Shown: piece by piece, positions 1 through 8,894 of the stretch | How the letters are laid out: each line of letters opens with the position of its first letter | How positions within the stretch are numbered: the first letter of the stretch is position 1 | Source of the DNA: Promethearchaeota archaeon | GTDB taxonomy: Archaea > Asgardarchaeota > Lokiarchaeia > Sigyniarchaeales > SOKP01 | Assembly (NCBI GenBank): GCA_019894855.1 | Contig: JAGXNS010000002.1 | Location: 1 to 64,000, forward strand | DNA: 64,000 nucleotides | Direction of reading: 5' to 3' | Made by a program: the position numbers and the translations under genes | The notes under the pieces: model-generated | What the model was told of the DNA's origin: nothing | Database searches by the model: none | The model's input: the letters and a program-made list of their open reading frames with translations, nothing else

Positions 1-510
1 CATCCAAGCGTTCTCTATGTTTAACGGTGAATCTCCAGAGATCATTGCGATGCATAAACAATGCAAAACACGGTAAAATTCTCTCGGACGAACATTAACA
101 AATGCCTCAATATCAAAGTACTTAAGCCAAGTGTTTTCTAGCAAATTATTTACTGTTAGAGGAAGAATACCTTCCTGATCGTAGTACATTATGATTATAG
201 GTATGTTTCGGGTAATTTTTCTAATGTCGTGTAAAAGAGAATCAAATACTTCTTTTTCTTCGTTTTTCAGTGGATTTATGAAGTAGATAATACCATCAAC
301 AGTAGTTATCAATTCGTCAAGATCAGTATTCTCAACATCAATTATTGCGTTAACTTCTATATCGCAAGAATCCTCCAATATTTTTACTTCTTTATACAAC
401 TCTAAATATGGTCCTTTATTTTCGCCCTCTTCTCCGAAGGTTCTTATAGTATAAAGGGCGATTGCTTCTCCATCTAAGCCCAATATTAGAATCTTAAAGA
501 TGTAACGCAT
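1..510 (-). CDS. Degenerate small-GTPase-fold protein (partial, C-terminus beyond window)
   Basis: The reading frame is open for 170 codons from ATG at 510 to the window edge, so the C-terminus is missing. The layout resembles a Ras-superfamily G domain: an opening hydrophobic strand (KILILGLDGEAIALYTIRTF) where the P-loop should lie, a strand DGIIYFINPL like the strand after switch II, and PIIIMYYDQEG where NKxD would be. The P-loop signature GxxxxGK[ST] is absent and NKxD is not recognisable, so canonical GTP binding is unlikely. It may be a pseudo-GTPase serving as a partner or scaffold for the active GTPases common in Asgard genomes. The fold call is inference from pattern only. It is divergent from the genes at 722 and 1466. 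Confidence 0.5.
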   Translation of the reverse strand, partial: MRYIFKILILGLDGEAIALYTIRTFGEEGENKGPYLELYKEVKILEDSCDIEVNAIIDVENTDLDELITTVDGIIYFINPLKNEEKEVFDSLLHDIRKITRNIPIIIMYYDQEGILPLTVNNLLENTWLKYFDIEAFVNVRPREFYRVLHCLCIAMISGDSPLNIENAWM

Positions 511-721
511 AGGATTTATTTTATGAAGTTAATATTGTATTTAAACCTAATATAATTATAAAACATTTTTTCATATTATATACTTACTTTTTTCGTTCCC
601 GACGCAAGACTTATTAATTTATGAAAAAGTTAAAAAATTTTGAATATTTTACTTTAATAGTTCAAGAAGAATTTTAATTTACAATAAAAGTATTAGTAAA
701 TAAATTTGCTGGAGATTTTCT

Positions 722-1378
722 TTGGATTATGTGGAAAGGAATTGTAGAATTGTAAAAGAAAAAATGATTCAGCAAATGGAACAATCGCTTAAATTAGGGC
801 GAAAACTAATTGATACGGAATTAGATACAGGAATTTTGAATTTTGTAGTTAGACCTATCGTTAAAGCTTTCTATGATTATTGGGCTCAACATGACGCAAA
901 GAAGGGAACTTTAAAGCAAATTGACATCACTTTAGAAGCTGGTAAACAACTATTACTGAATGGAAATTCAGAAGAATCTTTTAATCGCATTTTAGAAGAA
1001 TTTTTTCCGAAGTACCTTAAAGGCGATCAGGTAACATATCAATGTAGTAAGAAGCATAGAAACTATGAAAAATTAAAAGAAAACTCGAGAGAGACTTTTA
1101 TCAATTATCTTAAAGAAGTCAAAACTTTCCTTGGTTTTGAAGACCATGTTACTGATTACGCTGATCTCGCCAGAGGTGCATTTAAGTCAAAAGAAATAGC
1201 AACTAAGAACTTAAAGAAACAGTTAGAATTCACAGAGAGAGGTATCAGTATCATAGAAGAAGACCCATCTATTCTATCCCTTCCTGCTGGAAAGAAGATA
1301 ATTGTTAAATCTTTAAGAAAAGGTTTCGAAGAGAGTAAAAAAGATTTTTTACAAGGTATTGACGAAACCTATGATTAG
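722..1378 (+). CDS. Conserved hypothetical protein, tandem paralogue 1
   Basis: A 218-residue, mostly helical, charged protein of unknown function. The start is TTG at 722: from here the N-terminus (MDYVERNCRIVKEKM) aligns residue for residue with that of the next gene (MNYLERNYKIVEEKM), which begins with ATG. The two proteins align end to end without large gaps. Shared elements are 'ELD.G..NFVV.PIVKAFY', a central 'QC.K.H..Y.KLKE' motif with conserved Cys and His, and a C-terminal 'SIL..P.GK.II...LRKGFE'. No signal peptide or membrane segment is seen. The gene ends TAG followed at once by in-frame TAA. I do not recognise the family. Confidence 0.75.
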   Translation: MDYVERNCRIVKEKMIQQMEQSLKLGRKLIDTELDTGILNFVVRPIVKAFYDYWAQHDAKKGTLKQIDITLEAGKQLLLNGNSEESFNRILEEFFPKYLKGDQVTYQCSKKHRNYEKLKENSRETFINYLKEVKTFLGFEDHVTDYADLARGAFKSKEIATKNLKKQLEFTERGISIIEEDPSILSLPAGKKIIVKSLRKGFEESKKDFLQGIDETYD

Positions 1379-1465
1379 TAAGTATCAAATCAATATTTCA
1401 AAAATATTAAAGATGATCTAATAACTCTATATTGGGTAAAAAAAATAACTGAGAGGATATATATT

Positions 1466-2125
1466 ATGAATTACTTGGAAAGAAATTATAAGATCGTTGA
1501 AGAAAAGATGATTTCAACAACTGACTTATCATTAAATTACGGCCGAGAGCTAATCGAGACAGAATTGGATGCGGGAGCGTTCAATTTTGTGGTTAAACCA
1601 ATAGTAAAAGCCTTTTATAAGTTCTGGAGCGATAATAACGCTCGCGTGGGAACATTAAAACAAATAACAATCGCTCTGGATTCAGCAAAATCTATAATAC
1701 AGAATGGTGAGATTACCCAAGAAAAATTTGACGAGGTTATTGAAAGAAATTTTCCTAGTTATTTAGAAAATGACCAAACTGATAAACAGTGTAAAAAAAA
1801 TCATAAACATTACGATAAGTTAAAGGAGATTACGAGAAAATCCTTTATATCTCAAGTTGAGGAATGTGTTTTGTTTTTGAACATTAAAGATGACGTTAAG
1901 AATTACGATGAATTATCCAGAGCAGCTTTTAAAACTAAAGAAAAAGCATATGAGGCTCTTAAGCGACAATTAGATTATAACGACGATGGAATTATAATAG
2001 TAGAAGAAGATGATAGCATCCTTAATGTGCCAACGGGGAAAAATATTATTATATCGGTTCTTCGCAAGGGATTTGAAAAAACCAAATTAAAATTAATTGA
2101 AGAGCTTGATGTCATTTTTTTTTAA
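1466..2125 (+). CDS. Conserved hypothetical protein, tandem paralogue 2
   Basis: A 219-residue paralogue of the preceding gene, 87 bp downstream, with ATG start and a purine-rich stretch (gagagga) about 10 bases upstream. The Cys/His motif (QCKKNHKHYDKL), the N-terminal ELD...FVVKPIVKAFY block and the C-terminal LRKGFEK block are all kept, whereas third codon positions differ widely. This suggests an old duplication kept under selection. No membrane segments or recognised domain. The spaced Cys and His residues could bind metal, but there is no classical zinc-ribbon spacing. Function unknown. Confidence 0.78.
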   Translation: MNYLERNYKIVEEKMISTTDLSLNYGRELIETELDAGAFNFVVKPIVKAFYKFWSDNNARVGTLKQITIALDSAKSIIQNGEITQEKFDEVIERNFPSYLENDQTDKQCKKNHKHYDKLKEITRKSFISQVEECVLFLNIKDDVKNYDELSRAAFKTKEKAYEALKRQLDYNDDGIIIVEEDDSILNVPTGKNIIISVLRKGFEKTKLKLIEELDVIFF

Positions 2126-2177
2126 ATTTATGAGAGATAATTTTATCTATTTTCATTAATTTTTTAATGCGATAAGC

Positions 2178-3245
2178 ATGAGCATTGATCCTAACGAAAA
2201 CAAACCGAGTAGTTTCATAAGAACGATATTTGTGAAAATTATAACGGTTTTCTTTATTTTTATGAGTTACTTATACACTTCAGAATCATTTGGTTCTGTT
2301 TCTTCACCTTATATAGGAACTGTCAGTTTTTCGATTGTTTTTAGCGTATCCCTACTGATTCTTACATTCTTTTCAGTATTATCAGGGCCACTTCCAGCGT
2401 TTTTTGCGGGATTCCTCGGGGAACTCATCTATCAGATCGCATTCTATCATACAATCTACATCGATTGGTGTTTTATCGTTGCGATATTCGGATCTCTTGC
2501 TGGACTCTACAAATATAAACCATTAAAATATCATAACATTAAAAAAATCTTCTATTCCATTATAATTTTAGTTATCACTTCTTTAATTGCTACTATTTTA
2601 GTATTAACGACCACTATGTTATTTCATCATACTTCCCTACCACTAGTAGTATTGTTTTCTAACTACGGATTTAAATTTTTCTTTCAAAGCCTCATATCTG
2701 TTATAATATCGGTTCCAATTCTATTAATCATCTTTGACAAGATTTTCGGATCGAAAGAACAACACCTATATTACATGCTGCTAACCCACCATCCTGTTTC
2801 TGCCAACGATCACACATTTTATTTTCAATTTGGACGAACTAAAATCTATTTTTGCTCGAGATGCTCAGGAATGGTGATTGGAATAATAATATCAGTCTTT
2901 TTCACTCACCTGTTTGAACTAATCGTGAATCCTCAATTTAGCGCCGAATTGGCGTTCATAGTCATAGTCGTATTCCCAATACCCGGATTAATTGATTGGG
3001 GAACCCAAAAATTATTATTTAGGACAAGTACAACGGAATCTCGATTGTTTACGGGTTTTATTATTGGAATTGCACTCCATTTCATTTCGCTCACAAGAGA
3101 ATATTATTTCTTTACGCTAGTAATGATTACAGTATATTTTGGTATCTTTTTTCTGTTTTTTTATTTTGGTCAAAAAAAACTGCTAAAAGAATTGAATAAA
3201 GAACTCAACCCTGTAAGCCCAAAGGACTTTGAAATTGAATATTAA
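2178..3245 (+). CDS. Membrane protein with C-terminal DUF2085-like domain
   Basis: A 355-residue polytopic membrane protein with about nine hydrophobic segments. The C-terminal half carries the DUF2085 pattern: THHPVSANDHTFYFQFGR, then FCSRCSGMVIGI (CxRCxG) and PGLIDWGTQ. Those conserved Cys, His and Asp residues suggest metal or ligand binding at the membrane face. The N-terminal five or so helices, with SGPLPAFFAGFLGELIY, recall substrate-binding (S) components of ECF-type transporters; that likeness is tentative. The next gene follows after 22 bp on the same strand. Substrate and role are unknown. Confidence 0.65.
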   Translation: MSIDPNENKPSSFIRTIFVKIITVFFIFMSYLYTSESFGSVSSPYIGTVSFSIVFSVSLLILTFFSVLSGPLPAFFAGFLGELIYQIAFYHTIYIDWCFIVAIFGSLAGLYKYKPLKYHNIKKIFYSIIILVITSLIATILVLTTTMLFHHTSLPLVVLFSNYGFKFFFQSLISVIISVPILLIIFDKIFGSKEQHLYYMLLTHHPVSANDHTFYFQFGRTKIYFCSRCSGMVIGIIISVFFTHLFELIVNPQFSAELAFIVIVVFPIPGLIDWGTQKLLFRTSTTESRLFTGFIIGIALHFISLTREYYFFTLVMITVYFGIFFLFFYFGQKKLLKELNKELNPVSPKDFEIEY

Positions 3246-3267
3246 AGGTTAACTAGAAACTTCTACA

Positions 3268-3768
3268 ATGAAAAATATTATTTTTATCCACGGTCTTGAA
3301 AGCTCAGGCAATGGATTTAAAGGAACCTACCTGAAGGGTTTATTCCCAAATATTTTTACACCCAATTTTAAAATATTTAAACAGAACACCTCGATTTATA
3401 CTCTCCTAAAAGAGAGAATGGGACAATTAGATTTAATTCTTAAAAAAAGAAATTCATGGATAATAATAGGTTCAAGTTTCGGAGGATTAATGGCTACGCT
3501 CTATGCTCTTCGACATCCTGAAAAAATCGAGCGATTAATATTATTGGCCCCTTTTTTAGCAACTCCCTTGCTACAAATAGATAATTTCTCACCTTTAACT
3601 ATCCCTACTATAATTATTCATGGAAAATATGATGAAATCGCCCAATATCAAGCATCTCGTGAGCGTGCCTACCAGTTATTTACTAACCTAAAATTTCATA
3701 CAACTGAAGATCATCACGACTTAAATAATACTATAAAGACTTTAAACTGGAGCAAACTCATTACTTAA
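3268..3768 (+). CDS. Small alpha/beta-hydrolase (YqiA-like esterase)
   Basis: A compact 166-residue alpha/beta-hydrolase. The oxyanion-hole strand is IIFIHGLESSGNGFKG near the N-terminus, the nucleophile elbow is GSSFGG, the acid is Asp in HGKYDE, and the catalytic histidine lies in EDHHDLNN near the C-terminus. The triad is thus complete. The length without a cap domain fits the UPF0227/YqiA group of small esterases rather than full-length lipases. It probably shares a transcript with the membrane protein 22 bp upstream. The natural substrate cannot be read from the sequence. Confidence 0.8.
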   Translation: MKNIIFIHGLESSGNGFKGTYLKGLFPNIFTPNFKIFKQNTSIYTLLKERMGQLDLILKKRNSWIIIGSSFGGLMATLYALRHPEKIERLILLAPFLATPLLQIDNFSPLTIPTIIIHGKYDEIAQYQASRERAYQLFTNLKFHTTEDHHDLNNTIKTLNWSKLIT

Positions 3769-4081
3769 TCTTTAGTCCGATTATGCAAATTTGGTGAAAT
3801 TATTAAATTTTTATTCTTTGGGAAAAATTGGACCCCATTTTTTTTATATTCTCATCCCTCATTCTTTTATTCAACTATTCATATTTAAAAAAAATTCACG
3901 CTTAGAATTGTAGTTGTAAGGAAATGATAGGTTTTAGTGTTAGTAGTGTAAAATTAAAAATCATTTTAAGCAAATCAATTCTCGTGGAATATTTTTTCCT
4001 CCAAAAATCTGCCTTTAAAAACTAATAATCAAAAATTAAAAAAATTAAATATAATAATTAATATATAAGTGTGAGGCTTTA
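3769..4081. other. AT-rich intergenic region, 313 bp
   Basis: I see no gene, tRNA or convincing hairpin here. T-rich stretches just after the hydrolase gene (3834-3846) could act as an archaeal oligo-T terminator. The A/T-rich 60 bases before 4082 probably hold the promoter of the next gene, but no single TATA element stands out. Confidence 0.4.
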
Positions 4082-5653
4082 ATGAATAATAAACTGTTTA
4101 TTTGTCGTAATTGTTCTTATGTGTTTCCAAAAGAATTATCTAAACTAATTGAAGATAGAACTCAAGTTTATTGTGAAATGTGTGGATCACCTTTTTCATT
4201 ATCTGGAGTGAATTTTAAACAACCTCCAACAAGAAAACAAAGAAGCAAAATTCAAACACATCCAAAATACGGATTAAGTAATAAGGATAAAACTAATTTA
4301 GAAAAAGCAATAGAATATTTAAACAAATTTGATTACATTCCTATAATCCTTTATGCGTTAGCTATATTAGGTTTGAGTTTTTTTAATTTTTACATTTCTG
4401 GGGGTATTAATAATGTAATTAATTCTTACATACTCGTTTTAGCTAGTGTATTAGTATTAATCTACGACCTAAGATACATATCGCCAAGAGTTCAGTCAAA
4501 AAACTACGATGAAATTGCCTTGGATGCAATCTGTTACGGCATATTAGGGTGCATTTTTTACGGGTCCGGTGTCATTTTATTAATTAAAGGAATTTTGATT
4601 CTAATTCATTCGATTGTTTATCATAAAGGAGAAGATCACAAAGTCTACAACTATGGTCTCAAACTTAAAAACTCGATAAATTATTTCTCAGCGAAAGCGG
4701 GATTTATTATCGCTTTATTAGTTTTAAATAACCTAATTATTGGTGGTTTATTATCAGATCTTTTTAGTAATCTATTTTTGTTTTCAATGGGCTTATCTTT
4801 TATTATAAGCCCTGTTATCATGTTAATCATCGATTTAGCTTTAAGAGGGAAAATCCACAAACAAAAAGAGGTTTCAGGAGCTATGGTGATCGGAATATTT
4901 ATAATGGGGGTAATCTCTACTACATTTCTTAGCATTGGTATTTTTATCTTGATAAAAGCGTTGATATTACTTCTTTTATTCGTAGGAAAACCTATTGATC
5001 CTGTTATCAAGAAAGAAATGAGAGAATTTCAACCAAAAAGCGAGCCCTCTACAAAAATACAACTTGTGGAAGAAATAAATTCTTTAGAAAAAGAGGAGAA
5101 ACCTCAAATAATTGAAGATGAGATCATTCCCTTAGAACAGGAAACGGTAGAACTAAAAATTGAGAAGGAACCCTTAAAAGATACCCCAGAGGAAATCAAA
5201 TCTATCAATGACATAAAAGAAGAAGTTGAGATTGAGACACTTGATATTAAAAAAACAGAAGAGAAAAAAGAGGAACCCTCTGTATTAAGACTTCACGAAT
5301 CCCTATTACCGGTTAAAAATGACAAAGATAAGAAAATAGTTAAAGAATATTTTGCCAAAATATTTAACATAATCTCTAAAGATTTAAGAAAACAAATATT
5401 AGACCTTGATATCCCAAAAAAGGAACGCAAAAATATTATAAAAGAATTAGCATACATTGCCGAGGAAGAACAATTAAAGTATATTGAAGCGTTAAAAGGA
5501 TTATATGAGGAAATTCCTCATAAATTAATCGAGCGTATTCGCAAGCTTCCAAATCTTAAGCCAAAATATTATGATAAATTGGTAGAAGAACTAAAATATA
5601 TGGATAATGCCCAACAATTCGAATTTGTACAGTTTTTAGAGAAAAATGCCTAA
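4082..5653 (+). CDS. Zinc-ribbon multi-TM protein with acidic linker and helical C-domain
   Basis: 523 residues in three parts. Residues 1-45 form a zinc ribbon (CRNC near the N-terminus, CEMC about 25 residues later). Residues 85-310 hold about seven to eight membrane segments. Residues 320-415 form a Glu/Lys-rich, probably extended linker. The last 100 residues are a helical domain (KIVKEYFAKIFNIISKDLRK onward). The layout resembles membrane-anchored scaffold or sensor proteins, but I do not recognise a family. The gene is followed after 25 bp by a winged-helix protein on the same strand, so the two may form a sensor-regulator pair; that is inference from context only. Confidence 0.65.
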   Translation: MNNKLFICRNCSYVFPKELSKLIEDRTQVYCEMCGSPFSLSGVNFKQPPTRKQRSKIQTHPKYGLSNKDKTNLEKAIEYLNKFDYIPIILYALAILGLSFFNFYISGGINNVINSYILVLASVLVLIYDLRYISPRVQSKNYDEIALDAICYGILGCIFYGSGVILLIKGILILIHSIVYHKGEDHKVYNYGLKLKNSINYFSAKAGFIIALLVLNNLIIGGLLSDLFSNLFLFSMGLSFIISPVIMLIIDLALRGKIHKQKEVSGAMVIGIFIMGVISTTFLSIGIFILIKALILLLLFVGKPIDPVIKKEMREFQPKSEPSTKIQLVEEINSLEKEEKPQIIEDEIIPLEQETVELKIEKEPLKDTPEEIKSINDIKEEVEIETLDIKKTEEKKEEPSVLRLHESLLPVKNDKDKKIVKEYFAKIFNIISKDLRKQILDLDIPKKERKNIIKELAYIAEEEQLKYIEALKGLYEEIPHKLIERIRKLPNLKPKYYDKLVEELKYMDNAQQFEFVQFLEKNA

Positions 5654-5678
5654 AATTTAAAAGTAAACTCATTAAGTA

Positions 5679-6581
5679 ATGTCGTTAGAAAAAAGAAGAG
5701 AAACTAAAGAAAAACCAAGGGAAAAAGAGTTAGAAGTAAGTTCATTTAGGCGAGCAGATTTTACTCCTTTACAAGATGTCAAAATTGAAAAAGGAGAATT
5801 ACAAATCGAACCGGAACCATTAATCGAAGAGCTTACTGAGATTGAGGCCGACGTCTTGAATATCGCAAAAGATATTTTGAAATTAAAAAGGTATGATGCC
5901 GATTTTGAGATCGATGTAGCTTCTGAAGCAGAGTTACAAAAATTTCCTATTATTGAGAAATTATATGCAAAAAGTATAGCCAAACTTGCGTATAAGAAAG
6001 GTTATAGTAAGGAAGAAATATTTTTAGCAATAAGGAGTTTAGAAGATAAAAGTTGGATTGTAACCAAGGAAAGAAGAACAAAGTTAGAAATTCTAAATAA
6101 CGAAAAACTAGCAAAAATATTGGAATTCATAAAAGAGAATCCAGGAATTCACGCTAGAGATGAGAAAATCGAAGAAGAATTAGGAATAACGAGAACACCC
6201 TTTTTAAAACATATTATGACTTTAGAACGCTTCAAGCTCATAAGGTCGAAAAGAATAGGAAAATCTTTACATTATTTCTTAGCTGATATTCCAGAAGATT
6301 ATGATAAATTTAAAGTAGTCTTTATAAATCCTTTAATTCCAAAGTTAATTGAGGAAATTTTTAAGGAAGAGGGAATTTCAATCTCTAAGATCGGAGAAGA
6401 ACTTGATGTTTACTCTGGAACTGTCCAATATCATTTGAAAAAATTAAAAGAATTAGATCTAGTGAAATCAGTTAAGACGCAAAAAAAAAATAAAATACAT
6501 GTGGTAAACATTGAGCTTTTAAAAAAGTTTAACGGATTTTTTGACGAACCAGATTTCTCTAAATTACTAAACGGCTTATGA
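5679..6581 (+). CDS. Winged-helix transcriptional regulator
   Basis: A 300-residue protein with a charged N-terminal tail (first 60 residues), a helical segment, and two winged-helix units. The first (about 145-200) has GIHARDEKIEEELGITRTPF followed by HIMTLERFKLIRSKRIGKS, the recognition helix and wing. The second (about 220-275) has ISISKIGEELDVYSGTVQYH and LKKLKELDLVKSVKT. Two tandem wHTH units suggest DNA binding. It lies 25 bp after the zinc-ribbon membrane protein, probably in one operon, and converges on the nucleoside phosphorylase gene. Target genes are unknown. Confidence 0.7.
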   Translation: MSLEKRRETKEKPREKELEVSSFRRADFTPLQDVKIEKGELQIEPEPLIEELTEIEADVLNIAKDILKLKRYDADFEIDVASEAELQKFPIIEKLYAKSIAKLAYKKGYSKEEIFLAIRSLEDKSWIVTKERRTKLEILNNEKLAKILEFIKENPGIHARDEKIEEELGITRTPFLKHIMTLERFKLIRSKRIGKSLHYFLADIPEDYDKFKVVFINPLIPKLIEEIFKEEGISISKIGEELDVYSGTVQYHLKKLKELDLVKSVKTQKKNKIHVVNIELLKKFNGFFDEPDFSKLLNGL

Positions 6582-6592
6582 TAATCCTGTAT

Positions 6593-7468
6593 TCATAGAG
6601 AATGTTGTATTTTTGGGAGCGCTTTTATTAGAATTTTGATTGCATTATTTATACCAACCTCAAAATCGGGATGAATTTCGTTTGATTTAAGGAGATCGTA
6701 TTTCAGATCTCCAGGTAAATCTGAAACGGAAAGTATCGAAGCAACCTTTAGATTGTAAAGTTGCCCCAATAAAAATAAAATCGAGGATTCCATATCGATT
6801 GCTTTAATATCAATTGAATTTAAGGCACGTATAAATTCATGTGTTTCACAAAATAACGCATCTGTAGTCCAAAGGTGAGATTCTCTTACGTTATTTGGGT
6901 AAAGAGAACGAGCTTCCCTAATAAGAAGTTCTTTTAAAATTTCGTTAGGTTTAGATATAAAAATTGTTTGTGGACTAGCGATGAGATTTTGGGTCGTTGA
7001 AAGTGGGTTGGTTATTGATCCTAATCTGTTCAGTAGAGTTTGATTAGCTCTTAAGTACTCAGAACTCGTTCCATCTCCACAATAAGCTGATTTTGGTATC
7101 ACAATGTCACCAATATTTATCTTAGTATTTTCTCCATAAATTCCACCACAAAAATCTACCCTTACAACTATTTTTGCTTTGGATCGTTTCAAACATTCTA
7201 TTGTAAGTGCAGCGTTAGGACACCCTACTTGAGAACGGATAACACTTACTTTTATTCCATTCAATGTACCGTTATAAACTCTACCATGAACAATTTTATT
7301 TTGAAGTCGATTAACTAACTTTTTCATAACAATTTTTACAGCGGGCAATAACACGATTTCGTTAATATTCGAAGAACTCGTTTCCAATAACATTCTTACA
7401 ATTTTATCATCCACGCTTATAAATTTTAATCCCAAATTTAGCATCTGACTTTTAATTTTATTCAACAT
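6593..7468 (-). CDS. Nucleoside phosphorylase (PNP/UDP family)
   Basis: A 291-residue PNP/UDP-family phosphorylase, cleaving a nucleoside with phosphate to a free base and ribose-1-phosphate. The phosphate-binding region VRVDFCGGIYGE matches the family's 'R.GT.GG' motif only loosely, with FCGG in place of GTCGG. The ribose/base site IDMESS (the family's conserved Glu in 'D.E.') is clear, followed by LKVASILSVSDLPG, where the conserved Asp sits. Uridine or purine specificity cannot be decided by eye. It stands alone on this strand, divergent from the Taw1 gene about 95 bp away. Confidence 0.82.
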   Translation of the reverse strand: MLNKIKSQMLNLGLKFISVDDKIVRMLLETSSSNINEIVLLPAVKIVMKKLVNRLQNKIVHGRVYNGTLNGIKVSVIRSQVGCPNAALTIECLKRSKAKIVVRVDFCGGIYGENTKINIGDIVIPKSAYCGDGTSSEYLRANQTLLNRLGSITNPLSTTQNLIASPQTIFISKPNEILKELLIREARSLYPNNVRESHLWTTDALFCETHEFIRALNSIDIKAIDMESSILFLLGQLYNLKVASILSVSDLPGDLKYDLLKSNEIHPDFEVGINNAIKILIKALPKIQHSL

Positions 7469-7562
7469 TTTTTTCTCAATTAGAAATTCTTCAGAAATAC
7501 TTATATTTCTAAATAATAATTTTTAATATCTAAATTAACCTATAATTATAATCTATTAGGCT

Positions 7563-8876
7563 TTGAATAAAATAAGGTATTGGAGAATGACGAATCCATA
7601 TATTATTGACAATAAGATTACAAATGCGTTTGTCGAAGCATATTCAAAATCAACTTATCGAATTATAGGAAAAAATAAACATACTGCAATTAAACCTTGT
7701 CATTGGTTAGAACAAAAACTGATGACTGGTAGAAATAATAGAAATTGTTATAAGGGAGTTTTTGGCATTGAAAGTCATCGATGCTTACAAAATACTCCAG
7801 CTTTGCCATTTTGTAATCAGCAATGTGTTTTTTGCTGGAGAGATAACGAATTAGGAAATCTAAGTAGAGATTTTATTGTCATACCAGATGAATCCAAGGA
7901 GCTCGTTGATGAAATGATACGCCACCATCAAGATATTATTAAAAACCACTTACCTCTAAGACGATATCTTGAAAATTATGAAATTATGGCAGATGTGCTT
8001 TATTACATGTTAAAAAATAACGAAGATCACGGTGTAAATTCCCTTTCCAAGAGCCTTCATGTTAGTAAGAACAAAATTGAGAGAGCTGTAAATCTCTTAA
8101 AAAATCAAGAATTTATTCATCCCTCAGAAGATTCGTTAAAGAATTATAAGCTTGACGATGAGATATCTTGTTGTATAGATTCTAGGGAAGAAGTCGTGAG
8201 GTTAATCAATGTATCCTTAACCACGCCTGATGAAATCATGCAAACTCACAGTGAAGCGATGAATCCTAATCACGCAGCTATATCACTTGATGGTGAACCA
8301 TTCTTATATCCAAAATTAGATGGATTAGTAAGTGAATTTCGTAATCGAAATATGACAACATTTATTGTAACTAACGGTACGTTACCAGAAAAAATTGAAA
8401 GTTTGAACTCGTTGCCATCCCAACTCTATATCACGCTACCAGCACCAAATAAAGAGATTTATAAAAAAGTTTGCCGACCTATGATTAAAGATGGGTGGAG
8501 TAAAATATCGAACACCTTAGATTTAGTTGAAAGTTTATCTTGTAGAACCTTAGTGAGATTAACAGCTGTAAAAAACTTAAATTTATCTGAAAATTACATA
8601 AAGGATTATATTAAATTAATTGATAAAGCTAATCCCAATTTTTTTGAAATTAAGGGCTTTACTCTTCAAGCACGGGCGCTAAATATAAATAAGAGACTAA
8701 ATAGCGAAGAATCTATGCAGTATTACTTTCCGACTTACGAATATTTAGAAGATTTAGCTCTCAAATTCGAAGAAATAGGAAATTTTCCATTGATCTATAA
8801 AAATAAGGCGAGTAGAGATTTTTTATTTGCAATAAATTGGGATAAGAACAAAGATCCTGTTATAACAAATCCATAA
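7563..8876 (+). CDS. taw1: Radical SAM tRNA wybutosine-pathway enzyme Taw1/TYW1 with HTH-like insert
   Basis: Taw1/TYW1 builds the tricyclic imidazoline (imG-14) on m1G37 of tRNA-Phe. The cluster motif is C84xxxC88xxC91 (FCNQQCVFCWR), preceded by ESHRCLQNTPA; SLDGEPFLYP and TTFIVTNGT follow as in archaeal homologues. At 437 residues it is about 100 longer than the archaeal form I remember from Methanocaldococcus. The extra length lies between the cluster and SLDGEP, roughly residues 132-225, and holds a helix-turn-helix-like stretch (VNSLSKSLHVSKNKIERA). TTG at 7563 or ATG at 7587 could be the start; TTG gives the longer N-terminus. No other wybutosine gene is in the window. Confidence 0.88.
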   Translation: MNKIRYWRMTNPYIIDNKITNAFVEAYSKSTYRIIGKNKHTAIKPCHWLEQKLMTGRNNRNCYKGVFGIESHRCLQNTPALPFCNQQCVFCWRDNELGNLSRDFIVIPDESKELVDEMIRHHQDIIKNHLPLRRYLENYEIMADVLYYMLKNNEDHGVNSLSKSLHVSKNKIERAVNLLKNQEFIHPSEDSLKNYKLDDEISCCIDSREEVVRLINVSLTTPDEIMQTHSEAMNPNHAAISLDGEPFLYPKLDGLVSEFRNRNMTTFIVTNGTLPEKIESLNSLPSQLYITLPAPNKEIYKKVCRPMIKDGWSKISNTLDLVESLSCRTLVRLTAVKNLNLSENYIKDYIKLIDKANPNFFEIKGFTLQARALNINKRLNSEESMQYYFPTYEYLEDLALKFEEIGNFPLIYKNKASRDFLFAINWDKNKDPVITNP

Positions 8877-8894
8877 TGCTCAAAAATAAAATTT

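Noticed and set aside
5672-5983. Minus-strand frame opposite the winged-helix regulator
   Set aside because: Ser-rich shadow of a Glu/Lys-rich coding strand.
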